This document shows positions 17,376-25,209 of a DNA stretch of 64,000 nt, piece after piece (positions within the stretch are counted from its first letter, which is position 1; every line of letters starts with the position of its first letter). Origin of the DNA: Archangium sp. (GTDB lineage Bacteria > Myxococcota > Myxococcia > Myxococcales > Myxococcaceae); contig JAUXRX010000057.1 of NCBI GenBank assembly GCA_030681645.1, positions 248,001 to 312,000 on the forward strand, in the 5' to 3' direction. The notes under the pieces were generated by a model. It searched no databases, was not told the DNA's origin, and saw nothing but the letters and a program-made list of their open reading frames with translations. A program made the position numbers and the translations under genes.

Positions 17376-17414
17376 GAGGCCGGGTGGCGAGAGCTCCCCG
17401 GCCTCTTCTCTTTT
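17376..17414 (+). terminator. Rho-independent terminator
   Basis: A perfect 9-bp stem (gaggccggg / cccggcctc) with a 12-nt loop is followed by ttctctttt. It lies 136 bp after the kinase stop and directly before the tRNA array. Confidence 0.8.
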
Positions 17415-17416
17415 CT

Positions 17417-17499
17417 GGCGGTCGATGACGAATGGTGAGTCAGCGGGTTGTGACCCCGCGAGCACGTTGCTCAAGAGAGTTCGATCCTCTCCGTCCGCC
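17417..17499 (+). tRNA. tRNA-His(GTG) with an apparent long variable arm
   Basis: Hand folding gives an acceptor stem 17418-17424/17492-17498 (one T-T mismatch), a 3-bp D stem (gac/gtc, 17427-17429/17439-17441), an anticodon stem gcggg/cccgc with loop ttgtgac (anticodon GTG at 17450-17452), and a T arm gagag-ttcgatc-ctctc (17475-17491). G17417 and C17499 supply the G-1:C73 pair diagnostic of tRNA-His. Between the anticodon and T stems is a 15-nt variable region that folds as gagca-cgt-tgctc, as in class II tRNAs; canonical tRNA-His has a short variable loop. No CCA is encoded. Confidence 0.6.
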
Positions 17500-17506
17500 C
17501 AACAAC

Positions 17507-17579
17507 GCTGCCTTAGCTCTGAGGGTCAGAGCGTCCGCCTGAAGAGCGGAAGAACTCGGTTCGATCCCGAGAGTCGGCA
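17507..17579 (+). tRNA. tRNA-Phe(GAA)
   Basis: Acceptor 17507-17513/17572-17578 has one mismatch. D stem gctc/gagc, anticodon stem tccgc/gcgga (17534-17538/17546-17550) with loop ctgaaga, so the anticodon is GAA at 17541-17543. T arm ctcgg-ttcgatc-ccgag; discriminator A17579. The variable loop is only 4 nt. It starts 7 nt after tRNA-His, and no CCA is encoded. Confidence 0.75.
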
Positions 17580-17584
17580 CTGAT

Positions 17585-17660
17585 GTTTCCGTAGCTCAGT
17601 CGGATTCAGAGCGCTTCGTTGCGGACGAAGAGGTCGGGGGTTCGATTCCCTCCGGGAACG
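17585..17660 (+). tRNA. tRNA-Arg(GCG)
   Basis: Fully paired acceptor gtttccg/cgggaac (one G-T), D stem gctc/gagc, anticodon stem cttcg/cgaag with loop ttgcgga, so the anticodon is GCG at 17621-17623. T arm ggggg-ttcgatt-ccctc. Most bacteria read CGC with an ACG (inosine) tRNA, so a GCG anticodon is unusual and suggests a mobile-element-type tRNA array. Confidence 0.75.
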
Positions 17661-17697
17661 CTGCGTGACGTGGGGAGTTCGAATCTCCCCGAGACCG
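17661..17697 (+). pseudogene. tRNA 3' fragment (T arm and acceptor strand)
   Basis: A T arm (gggag-ttcgaat-ctccc, 17673-17689) and a 7-nt acceptor-like strand remain, but there is no D arm, anticodon arm or matching 5' acceptor. It looks like a deletion remnant within the array. Confidence 0.5.
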
Positions 17698-17710
17698 CTG
17701 CAGCAGTGAC

Positions 17711-17794
17711 GTCCGGGTGGATGGAACGGGAGACACGCCGCGCTCAGAACGCGGTGCCTGAAAAGGCGTGCGGGTTCGACTCCCGCCTCGGATA
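17711..17794 (+). tRNA. tRNA-Leu(CAG)
   Basis: Acceptor gtccggg/ctcggat pairs with two G-T wobbles. Anticodon stem ccgcg/cgcgg with loop ctcagaa gives CAG at 17745-17747. A class II variable arm (gcct-gaaa-aggc) and T arm gcggg-ttcgact-cccgc follow, with discriminator A17794. The D stem is slightly degenerate (atg/cac, one mismatch, one extra nucleotide before it). It ends 2 nt before the stop codon of the convergent gene. No CCA is encoded. Confidence 0.75.
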
Positions 17795-17796
17795 TT

Positions 17797-18567
17797 TCAA
17801 GTACCGGAGTAGTCGACGAGCGGCTTGAGGCTGTCGGTCGACCCGGAGTGTGAGGGCACGATCGCCTTCACCTCGGCGGCCTCGGGCGAGAGCAGCTTGC
17901 CCAGCCGCTTCACCGACGCGACGTTGACCGCCCCGTCGTCCGAGAACACCCACGGCGCGGCGCGCACGGTGTCGTCGGTGTTGAAGGTGAACGAGTCGCC
18001 CACGTAGAGCGCCCCGCCCGCCAGGTACGCCGCGCTGCCCGCGGTATGACCGGGCACGATGAACGCGCGCACCTTGAGCGTGCCCACCTCGACCGCCTCG
18101 CCGTCCTTGAGCGCCCGCGCCCCGCTGAGCGCGAACTGCTTCTGCGCGCCCATCATCTTCGGCAGCGGGCCCTTCGACCCTTCCCTGCCCTCGACCAGGC
18201 CCTGCTCGCCTTCGCCGATGAACACCTGCGCGCCGGGGAACTGCTTGCAGCCGCCCGTGTGATCCGGGTGGCCGTGGGTGAGGAAGATCGCCTTCACCGA
18301 CTCAGGGCCGACGCCGCGCCGCTGCAACTCGGCCTTGATCGCCACCGCCTCGGGCTCGTCGTTGCAGTCGATGAGCGCGAACTCCTTCTCGCCCATCGGC
18401 ACCAGGTAGGCCGAGGTGTAGCTGTGATTCACGCGCCGCGACCCGCCCGGGAGGTCTTGCCCGTCGGGCATCTCCTTGAGCCCCGAGAACGTCGAGCCCA
18501 TCACCACGCCGAACACGATCACGAACAGCGCGATCAACCCGCCGATGCCCAGGAACACCTTCTTCAA
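17797..18567 (-). CDS. metallo-beta-lactamase-fold hydrolase, membrane-anchored
   Basis: This protein of about 256 residues has an N-terminal hydrophobic segment (LGIGGLIALFVIVFGVVMGS) and the metal-binding motif HGHPDH at about residues 98-103, then GHTAGS and later His/Asp ligands (YVGDSF, PSHSG). It is probably a zinc hydrolase facing the periplasm; the substrate is unknown (glyoxalase II-like or other MBL families are possible). The start chosen is TTG 18567, which overlaps the carboxylase stop by 4 bp (TTGA); this coupling is the main support for the unusual start codon. It is convergent with the tRNA array and nearly abuts tRNA-Leu. Confidence 0.8.
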   Translation of the reverse strand: MKKVFLGIGGLIALFVIVFGVVMGSTFSGLKEMPDGQDLPGGSRRVNHSYTSAYLVPMGEKEFALIDCNDEPEAVAIKAELQRRGVGPESVKAIFLTHGHPDHTGGCKQFPGAQVFIGEGEQGLVEGREGSKGPLPKMMGAQKQFALSGARALKDGEAVEVGTLKVRAFIVPGHTAGSAAYLAGGALYVGDSFTFNTDDTVRAAPWVFSDDGAVNVASVKRLGKLLSPEAAEVKAIVPSHSGSTDSLKPLVDYSGT

Positions 18568-20528
18568 GACGTCACCTGAAGTGCGAACTTGAGCAGCTCC
18601 GCCCCTTCGGCGACCTGATCGCCCGCGGAGAACAGGTACTCCGACACCGTGCCGTCGGAAGGCGCGGTGATGGTGTGCTCCATCTTCATCGCCTCCATCA
18701 CCAGCAGCGCCGTGCCCTTCTTCACCGCCACCCCGCTCTTCGTGAGCAGCGCGACGATCTTGCCAGGCATCGGCGCGACCAGCTTGCCGCCGTGGGCGTC
18801 GTCTTCGCCCGCGTGCGCGATGGGATCGAACAGGTCGAGCTGCGTGCAAAGGCCGCCGTGGAACACGTTGAGCGTCTCGCCCTCGAACACCACCGTGCCG
18901 CGCACCGGCTGCTCACCGAGCATCAGGTGGAAGTTCTCGCCCTGGTTCGACACCTTGAGCTTCGTGCCGTTGAAGCGATACCCCGTGTGCCCGTAGGTGA
19001 GCTGCACCTCGTGTGCGCCGAGCCGCAGCCCGCGCACGTACGTGTGGTTCACCCGCCAGCCCGTGCGCGACGACCAGGGGTCCGAGCCAGCCCTCCGCCC
19101 CTCGCGCGCGAGCACGGCGGCGGTCGCCAGCGCCAGCACCGCGTCGGGAACGCCCTTCTCTTCCGGGAACAGCTCCGCGTGGTTCTTCGCGATGAGGCCG
19201 GTGTCGAGATCGCCCGAGGAGAAGGCCTTCGACTCCACCAGGCGCTTGAGGAACGTGACGTTGGTGGAGAGCCCGACGATCTGGGTCTGCCCCAGCGCCT
19301 CCGACATGCGCATGATCGCCTGCTGCCGATCTTCACCCCAGACGATCAGCTTCGCGATCATCGGATCGTAGAACGGGGTGATCGCGTCACCCTCGCGCAC
19401 GCCTGAATCGACGCGCACGTTCCCGACCTTCTCGAACGGAATGTGGAGCGGGAACGACAGGTGCGAGAGCGTGCCGATCGAGGGCAGGAAACCTTTCTCC
19501 GGGTTCTCCGCGTACAAGCGCGCCTCGAGGGCGTGGCCGTGGATCTTGAGCCGGTCCTGCGTCTTCGGGAGCGGCTCGCCCGCTGCCACGCGCAGCTGCC
19601 ACTCCACCAGGTCGAGGCCGGTGATCGCCTCGGTCACCGGGTGCTCGACCTGGAGCCGGGTGTTCATCTCCATGAAGAAGAACTGGTCGCCCTCCGAGAT
19701 GAACTCCACGGTGCCGGCGCCGACGTAGCCGACCGCCTTCGCCGCCGCGACCGCCGCCTCGCCCATCGCCTTGCGCCGCGCGTCGGTCATGCCCGGGGCG
19801 GGCGCCTCTTCCAGCACCTTCTGGTGACGCCGCTGCACCGAGCAGTCGCGCTCGAACAGGTAGACGCACTCGCCGTGGCGATCCGCGAAGACCTGCACCT
19901 CGATGTGGCGCGGCTTGGTCAGGTACTTCTCGATCAGCACCGCGTCGTCGCCGAACGCGCTCGACGCCTCGCGCTTGCACGACTCGAGTGCCGCGGCGAA
20001 GTCTTCGCTCTTCTCGACCGCGCGCATGCCCTTGCCGCCACCGCCGGCGCTCGCCTTGATGAGCACGGGGTAGCCGATGCGATCGGCCTCCTTCTGCAAC
20101 AGCGCGGGGGACTGATCGGCCCCGTGGTAGCCAGGCACCAGCGGCACGTTGGCCTTCTGCATGCGCGTCTTGGCTTCCGACTTGAGGCCCATCGCGGAGA
20201 TCGCCGACGCCGGCGGTCCGATGAACACGATGCCGGCCTTGTCGCAGGCCTCGGCGAAGTCTTCGTTCTCAGAGAGGAAGCCGTAGCCCGGGTGAATCGC
20301 CTGCGCGCCGGTGGCCTTCGCCGCCGCGAGGATCTTCTCCATCACCAGGTAGCTCTCTTTGGCCGGTGCGGGCCCCAGGTGCACCGCCTCGTCACAGGCC
20401 GCGACGTGCTTCGAGCCCGCGTCCGCGTCGGAATAGACGGCGACGGTCTTGATGCCCATGCGCTTCGCGGTGTGCGCGACCCGGCAGGCAATCTCTCCAC
20501 GATTTGCGATGAGGATCTTGGTGAACAT
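18564..20528 (-). CDS. mccA: methylcrotonyl-CoA carboxylase biotin-containing subunit
   Basis: This 654-residue protein has biotin carboxylase at the N-terminus (FTKILIANRGEIACRV; ATP-grasp motif KASAGGGGKGMR; MEMNTRLQVEHPVTE) and a biotinyl domain at the C-terminus with the attachment lysine in VMEAMKMEHT. The combination in one chain matches the alpha subunit of methylcrotonyl-, propionyl- or geranyl-CoA carboxylases. The adjacent beta subunit is of methylcrotonyl type, so the likely role is carboxylation of 3-methylcrotonyl-CoA in leucine breakdown, a pathway that also bears on isovaleryl-CoA supply in myxobacteria. ATG 20528 gives the canonical start; 8 bp separate it from the beta-subunit stop. 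Confidence 0.92.
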   Translation of the reverse strand: MFTKILIANRGEIACRVAHTAKRMGIKTVAVYSDADAGSKHVAACDEAVHLGPAPAKESYLVMEKILAAAKATGAQAIHPGYGFLSENEDFAEACDKAGIVFIGPPASAISAMGLKSEAKTRMQKANVPLVPGYHGADQSPALLQKEADRIGYPVLIKASAGGGGKGMRAVEKSEDFAAALESCKREASSAFGDDAVLIEKYLTKPRHIEVQVFADRHGECVYLFERDCSVQRRHQKVLEEAPAPGMTDARRKAMGEAAVAAAKAVGYVGAGTVEFISEGDQFFFMEMNTRLQVEHPVTEAITGLDLVEWQLRVAAGEPLPKTQDRLKIHGHALEARLYAENPEKGFLPSIGTLSHLSFPLHIPFEKVGNVRVDSGVREGDAITPFYDPMIAKLIVWGEDRQQAIMRMSEALGQTQIVGLSTNVTFLKRLVESKAFSSGDLDTGLIAKNHAELFPEEKGVPDAVLALATAAVLAREGRRAGSDPWSSRTGWRVNHTYVRGLRLGAHEVQLTYGHTGYRFNGTKLKVSNQGENFHLMLGEQPVRGTVVFEGETLNVFHGGLCTQLDLFDPIAHAGEDDAHGGKLVAPMPGKIVALLTKSGVAVKKGTALLVMEAMKMEHTITAPSDGTVSEYLFSAGDQVAEGAELLKFALQVTS

Positions 20529-20536
20529 GGCTTGGG

Positions 20537-22144
20537 TCACATCCGGAAGAGGCCGAACTTCGTCTCGGGGATCGGCGTGTTGAGCGTCGCCGAGAGGCCG
20601 AGCGCCAGCGTCATGCGCGTGTCCGCGGGATCGATGATGCCGTCGTCCCACAGGCGCGCGGTCGCGTAATACGGGTGACCCTGCGTCTCGTACTGGCTGC
20701 GAATGGGCGCCTTGAACGCGGCCTCTTCTTCGGGGGTCCACTTGCCGCCCTTGAGCTCGATGCCGTCGCGCTTGACCGTCGCCAACACGCTTGCCGCCTG
20801 CTCGCCGCCCATCACGCTGATGCGCGCGTTGGGCCACATCCACAGGAAGCGGGGGCCGTAGGCGCGGCCGCACATGCCGTAGTTCCCGGCGCCGAAGCTG
20901 CCGCCGATGATCACGGTGAGCTTGGGCACGCCCGCGGTGGACACGGCCGTCACCATCTTCGCGCCGTTCTTGGCGATGCCTTCGTTCTCGTACTTCCGGC
21001 CCACCATGAAGCCGGTGATGTTCTGCAGGAAGACCAGCGGCACCTTGCGCTGGCAGCACAGCTCGATGAAGTGCGCGCCCTTGAGGGCCGACTCGCTGAA
21101 GAGGATGCCGTTGTTGGCGATGATCCCCACCGGCATGCCGTGGATGTACGAGAAGCCGGTGACCAGCGTGGCGCCGTAGCGCGCCTTGAACTCGTCGAAC
21201 TCCGAGCCGTCGACGATGCGCGCGATGATCTCCCGCACGTCGTAGGGCTTCTTGGTGTCGGTGGGCACGATGCCGTAGAGCTCGTCAGCCGCGTACTTCG
21301 GGGGCCGCGGCTCCCGCAGGGGGATGTTCGGCTGCTTCTCGTGGTTGAGCGTGCTCACCGTGCGCCGCGCGATGGCCAGCGCGTGCAGATCATTCTGCGC
21401 GAGGTGATCGACGACGCCGGACAGCCGCGTGTGCACGTCGCCACCGCCCAGGTCTTCGGCGGTCACCACCTCGCCCGTCGCGGCCTTCACCAGCGGAGGA
21501 CCACCGAGGAAGATCGTGCCCTGATTCTTCACGATGATGCTCTCGTCGCTCATCGCCGGCACGTACGCGCCGCCGGCGGTGCAGCTGCCCATCACCACCG
21601 CGATCTGCGCGATGCCCTCGGCCGAGAGGTTGGCCTGGTTGAAGAAGATGCGCCCGAAGTGTTCCTTGTCGGGGAAGACGTCGTCCTGCATCGGCAGGTT
21701 CGCGCCGCCGGAGTCCACCAGGTAGATGCACGGCAGCCGGTTCTCCTTCGCGATCTCCTGCGCGCGGAGGTGCTTCTTCACCGTCATCGGGTAGTACGTG
21801 CCGCCCTTCACCGTGGCGTCGTTGCAGACGATCACGCACTCGCGGCCCGCGACGCGACCGATGCCGGTGATCACCCCCGCGCCGGGCGCTGCATCGTCAT
21901 ACATGCCCAGCGCCGCGAGCTGGCTGAACTCGAGGAACGGCGTGCCCGGGTCGAGCAGCTGGTTGACGCGCTCACGCGGCAGCAGCTTGCCGCGCGAGGT
22001 GTGCTTCTTGCGGGCGTCTTCTCCACCACCTTCGGAGATCTTCGCCACCTTCGCTTTGAGGTCGTCGACGATCGCCTGCATCGCCGCCGCGTTCGCCTGG
22101 AAGTCGGCGCTGCGGACATTCAGTTGCGTCTCGAGGGTCGCCAT
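20537..22144 (-). CDS. mccB: methylcrotonyl-CoA carboxylase carboxyltransferase subunit
   Basis: This 535-residue crotonase-fold carboxyltransferase carries the family motifs LPCIYLVDSGGANLPMQ, GSCTAGGAYVPAM and GGSFGAGNYGMCGRAYGPRF. The last is characteristic of the methylcrotonyl-CoA enzyme (LiuB/MccB) rather than propionyl-CoA carboxylase. It pairs with the biotin subunit directly downstream to carboxylate 3-methylcrotonyl-CoA in the cytoplasm. No other liu-pathway gene is visible next to it in this window. Confidence 0.92.
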   Translation of the reverse strand: MATLETQLNVRSADFQANAAAMQAIVDDLKAKVAKISEGGGEDARKKHTSRGKLLPRERVNQLLDPGTPFLEFSQLAALGMYDDAAPGAGVITGIGRVAGRECVIVCNDATVKGGTYYPMTVKKHLRAQEIAKENRLPCIYLVDSGGANLPMQDDVFPDKEHFGRIFFNQANLSAEGIAQIAVVMGSCTAGGAYVPAMSDESIIVKNQGTIFLGGPPLVKAATGEVVTAEDLGGGDVHTRLSGVVDHLAQNDLHALAIARRTVSTLNHEKQPNIPLREPRPPKYAADELYGIVPTDTKKPYDVREIIARIVDGSEFDEFKARYGATLVTGFSYIHGMPVGIIANNGILFSESALKGAHFIELCCQRKVPLVFLQNITGFMVGRKYENEGIAKNGAKMVTAVSTAGVPKLTVIIGGSFGAGNYGMCGRAYGPRFLWMWPNARISVMGGEQAASVLATVKRDGIELKGGKWTPEEEAAFKAPIRSQYETQGHPYYATARLWDDGIIDPADTRMTLALGLSATLNTPIPETKFGLFRM

Positions 22145-22571
22145 ATCGCCGCGCGGTCATAGCGGAGGCGTGCACGGCAGGCATGACGATTTGCGGCTCA
22201 GTCCTGGACGCGGCCGGGCGTCACGCAGCTCGACCTCTCGGCATGCCGCTCCCTTGCTGCTGTTGGCTTCGGGCTTCGCGACAGCGGGTCCTTCGAGCGA
22301 CCAGACGCGGCGCAGTCCGGCGAAGGGCTCCGAGCCCGCTCTTTGCGGAAACTGCCACAAAGCACCGTCCGGAGCCGCTCGCGCACGTCGCCGAAGCGAT
22401 AGTTGACCTTCGTGGCAGTATCCGCAACGTGCGATGGCGCAGAGGCTCGCACTGTCGCCTTCTCCCCGCGGTGGTGCGGCTCTTTCGCCACGTGTCGTGT
22501 GGCTGGCGACCGCTCAGGCGCTGAATCGACCGCTCACCCGCGGGCCACCCGTTTGCACAGGAAACCGCGCC
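22145..22571. other. intergenic region between divergent genes, nothing recognised
   Basis: About 430 bp. Frames on both strands exist only because of high GC. A CxxCH-like codon run at 22344-22358 is noted but lacks any cytochrome context. The promoters of mccB and of the downstream membrane protein must lie here. Confidence 0.4.
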
Positions 22572-24074
22572 ATGACTCCTTCCATGACACCGTCCATCGC
22601 GCTGCCTGCACCCACCCGGGCCTCTTTCTCCGATCGACTTCGTCCTCACCGCAGCCAGCTGCTCCTCGGGCTCGCGCTCGGCCTCGCCACCGAGCTGCTC
22701 CTCGACGGCGCTGACTACGGCCTCGGCCATGCGCTCTTCGCCGTGCTCGTCGGCGCGTTCATGGCCGTCAACGCCGGCAAAGAAGCGTGGCAGGCCGCGG
22801 GCGCTCACCGCTGGGTGCTGCTGGCGTCAGTGCTGCTCCTCGCGTCCACCATGCTGCACTCCGCGACGTGGCTGGCGAACATGAGCACCGTCGCCTCATT
22901 GCTCCTCTTCGCCCTCGCCATCCAGGGCTGGAACGGAGAGCGCCAACTGTCCACGCTGCGCACCGGCCAGCTCTTCGGCGCCCCCTTCAAGACCGCCGGC
23001 CAATCACTCTTCGCCGGCGCCGTGGTGACCAGCCGCGAGCTCGAGCACGCCAACATCAACAGCACCGTGAGCAAGTACGGCCCCGGCGCCCTTCGCCTGA
23101 TGGTGATCGTCCTGCCGCCCGTCTTTTTCCTCACCCTGCTTCTCTCGTCCGGCGACGCGGTGTTCCACGCCCGCCTCGCCGCGATCGAGACCGCGCTCTT
23201 CGGCATCCCCCTCGAGGGCTTCCTGCGCGGCAGCTTCGTCACCCTCATCTCGGGAATGATCCTCACCGGCATCCTCGCCCTCGCCTCGCGCCGCCGCGAT
23301 CAGGTCGAGCCGAGCGCCCCTCGCCGCGCGCTGCGGTCCTTCGAGAGCTTCGCCCTGCTGGGCACCCTCACCTCGCTGCTGCTCTTCTTCGGCATCACCT
23401 CGACGCCCTGCGCGCTCGCCCCGGCCGCCTGCGAGCTGCCCGCCGGAGTCACCTACGCCGACGCCGCGCACGAGGGCTTCTTCCAGCTCCTCTTCGCCGC
23501 CATCGGCATCCTCATGCTCTTGATGGCCCTGCCCGCCCGCACCCAGCTCGATTCCGGGAAGACCCAGGTCACCTTCACCGCGCTCTCCACCGCGCTCGTG
23601 CTCGCCACCATGCCGATGATGATCTCCGGCGCCGCAAGGCTCTGGCGCTACGAGTCGATCTACGGCCTCACCGTGCTCCGCCTGCTCGCCTACGCGGGGC
23701 TCGTGCTCGTCGCCGCCGTGCTCGCCTGGCGCGCGCTCACCCTCTGGGCGCTGAAGGACTCGTTCGTCGGCGGCGCGATCGCGCTGTTCACCACCACCAT
23801 GCTCGGCCTCGCCGCGCTCTCACCCGACGCGTACATCGCCAACCAGAACGTGAAGCGCGAGCAGGTCGACGTGAGCTACCTGATCATGCTCTCCGACGAC
23901 GCCCTGCCGGCCCTCGCCTCGGCCCGCGAGCGGCTGCCCGACCCGCCGTACAACACCCTCGCGCACGTGCTCGAGTACCGCGCCAACCGCCTGGGTGCTT
24001 CCGAGTCGCTCCTCTCCTGGAACCTGGGGAGAGCCCGCACCAGGACCGCCCTGGAGTCCTTCCGGACACCCTAA
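22572..24074 (+). CDS. DUF4153/DUF4173-type multispanning membrane protein
   Basis: This protein of about 500 residues has roughly twelve hydrophobic segments (LLLGLALGLATELLLDGA, WVLLASVLLLASTMLHSA, LMVIVLPPVFFLTLLLSSGD and others). The loop around LSSGDAVFHARLAAIE and the following RGSFVTLISGMILTGIL resemble DUF4153/DUF4173 proteins, whose function is unknown. ATG 22572 gives a short soluble N-terminus before the first helix. An in-frame extension to 22434 has no membrane or domain support. It stands alone, about 80 bp before the Msr gene. Confidence 0.7.
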   Translation: MTPSMTPSIALPAPTRASFSDRLRPHRSQLLLGLALGLATELLLDGADYGLGHALFAVLVGAFMAVNAGKEAWQAAGAHRWVLLASVLLLASTMLHSATWLANMSTVASLLLFALAIQGWNGERQLSTLRTGQLFGAPFKTAGQSLFAGAVVTSRELEHANINSTVSKYGPGALRLMVIVLPPVFFLTLLLSSGDAVFHARLAAIETALFGIPLEGFLRGSFVTLISGMILTGILALASRRRDQVEPSAPRRALRSFESFALLGTLTSLLLFFGITSTPCALAPAACELPAGVTYADAAHEGFFQLLFAAIGILMLLMALPARTQLDSGKTQVTFTALSTALVLATMPMMISGAARLWRYESIYGLTVLRLLAYAGLVLVAAVLAWRALTLWALKDSFVGGAIALFTTTMLGLAALSPDAYIANQNVKREQVDVSYLIMLSDDALPALASARERLPDPPYNTLAHVLEYRANRLGASESLLSWNLGRARTRTALESFRTP

Positions 24075-24153
24075 CCGCCTGAGAAGAGACCCCTTTTCTC
24101 TCCTGCAGATCGGGTGGCGGAAACCTCCCGGCGACGCCATTCGTATGGTCGGC

Positions 24154-25209
24154 ATGACCCGATGGCACCTCGCAGTTGGAGTACTCACCGCTGTCCTCGC
24201 GTTTGCATTGACGGCGTGGGCGCAGTCGCCCAGGGCCAAGGAGAGCACACCCGTGAAGTCCCCGAAGCCGGCCACCGACGAGCTGAAGAAGAAGCTCTCT
24301 GCGGAGCAGTTCCACGTCACCCAGGAGTGCGGCACCGAGCCGCCCTTCAAGAACGCGTACTGGGACAACCACGAAGACGGCATCTACGTGGACATCGTCT
24401 CGGGTGAGCCGCTGTTCTCCTCGAAGGACAAGTTCGATTCCGGCACCGGCTGGCCCAGCTTCACCAGGCCGATCGAGAACAATGTCGCCGAGAAGAAGGA
24501 CATCACCTTCGGCATGACGCGCATCGAGGTGCGCTCGAAGGGCGGCGACTCGCACCTGGGCCACCTGTTCGACGACGGGCCGCGTGACAGGGGCGGGCTG
24601 CGCTACTGCATCAACTCGGCGTCGCTGCGCTTCGTGAAGGCCTCGCGGCTCGAGGCCGAGGGCTATGGCCAGTTCGCCTCTCAGTTCCCCCTGGTGAAGC
24701 AGGAAGGCGTCACCGCCGCGGGTGAAGAGACCGTGTACCTCGCGGGCGGCTGCTTCTGGGGCATGGAAGAGCTGCTGCGGAAGATCCCCGGCATCAGCTT
24801 CACCGAGGCCGGCTACACCGGCGGCTGGCTCAAGAACCCGAAGTACGACGACACCCACGACAGCAAGTCGGGCCACGCCGAGTCGGTGAAGATCGTCTTC
24901 GACCCGAAGAAGCTGAGCTTCGAGGACCTGCTCGAGAAGTGGTTCTTCAAGATGCACGACCCCACCACCCTCAACCGCCAGGGCAACGACGTGGGCACGC
25001 AGTACCGCTCGGCGATCTTCTTCACCACCGAGGCGCAGAAGACCGCCGCCGAGGCGGTGAAGGCCCGCGTGAACAAGTCGGGCAAGTGGCCCAGGCCGGT
25101 GGTCACCGAGGTCATCGCGGCGTCGACCTGGTACCCCGCCGAGGACTACCACCAGGACTACCTGCAGAAGCACCCCAGCGGGTACACCTGTCACTTCATG
25201 CGCGAGTGA
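24154..25209 (+). CDS. secreted bifunctional methionine sulfoxide reductase MsrB-MsrA
   Basis: This protein of about 351 residues begins with a signal peptide (HLAVGVLTAVLAFALTAWAQ) and then has MsrB (GTEPPF; SGTGWPSFTRPI; SHLGHLFDDGP; catalytic Cys in LRYCINSASL) followed by MsrA (catalytic Cys in AGGCFWGMEE; GYTGG; TWYPAEDYHQDYLQKHP). MsrB lacks the zinc-binding CxxC pairs, and its usual resolving-Cys position in SGTGWPSF is Thr. The enzyme reduces R and S methionine sulfoxides, here probably in the periplasm. The B-then-A order is the reverse of the PilB-type MsrA-MsrB fusion. ATG 24154 fits the signal peptide; ATG 24145 is an alternative. Its 3' end overlaps the convergent gene by 19 bp. 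Confidence 0.92.
   Translation: MTRWHLAVGVLTAVLAFALTAWAQSPRAKESTPVKSPKPATDELKKKLSAEQFHVTQECGTEPPFKNAYWDNHEDGIYVDIVSGEPLFSSKDKFDSGTGWPSFTRPIENNVAEKKDITFGMTRIEVRSKGGDSHLGHLFDDGPRDRGGLRYCINSASLRFVKASRLEAEGYGQFASQFPLVKQEGVTAAGEETVYLAGGCFWGMEELLRKIPGISFTEAGYTGGWLKNPKYDDTHDSKSGHAESVKIVFDPKKLSFEDLLEKWFFKMHDPTTLNRQGNDVGTQYRSAIFFTTEAQKTAAEAVKARVNKSGKWPRPVVTEVIAASTWYPAEDYHQDYLQKHPSGYTCHFMRE

Noticed and set aside
17661..17697. A fifth full tRNA gene in the array
   Set aside because: Only the T arm and 3' acceptor strand are present; no anticodon arm can be drawn.
18567..21059. Long N-terminal extension of the biotin carboxylase frame into the beta-subunit gene
   Set aside because: ATG 20528 starts exactly at the family N-terminus FTKILIANRGEIACRV, and the upstream part is a shadow of mccB.
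22344..22358. CxxCH haem-binding-like codons (CGNCH) in an intergenic region
   Set aside because: The frame around it has no signal peptide, no second haem motif and a stop soon after; it reads as chance.
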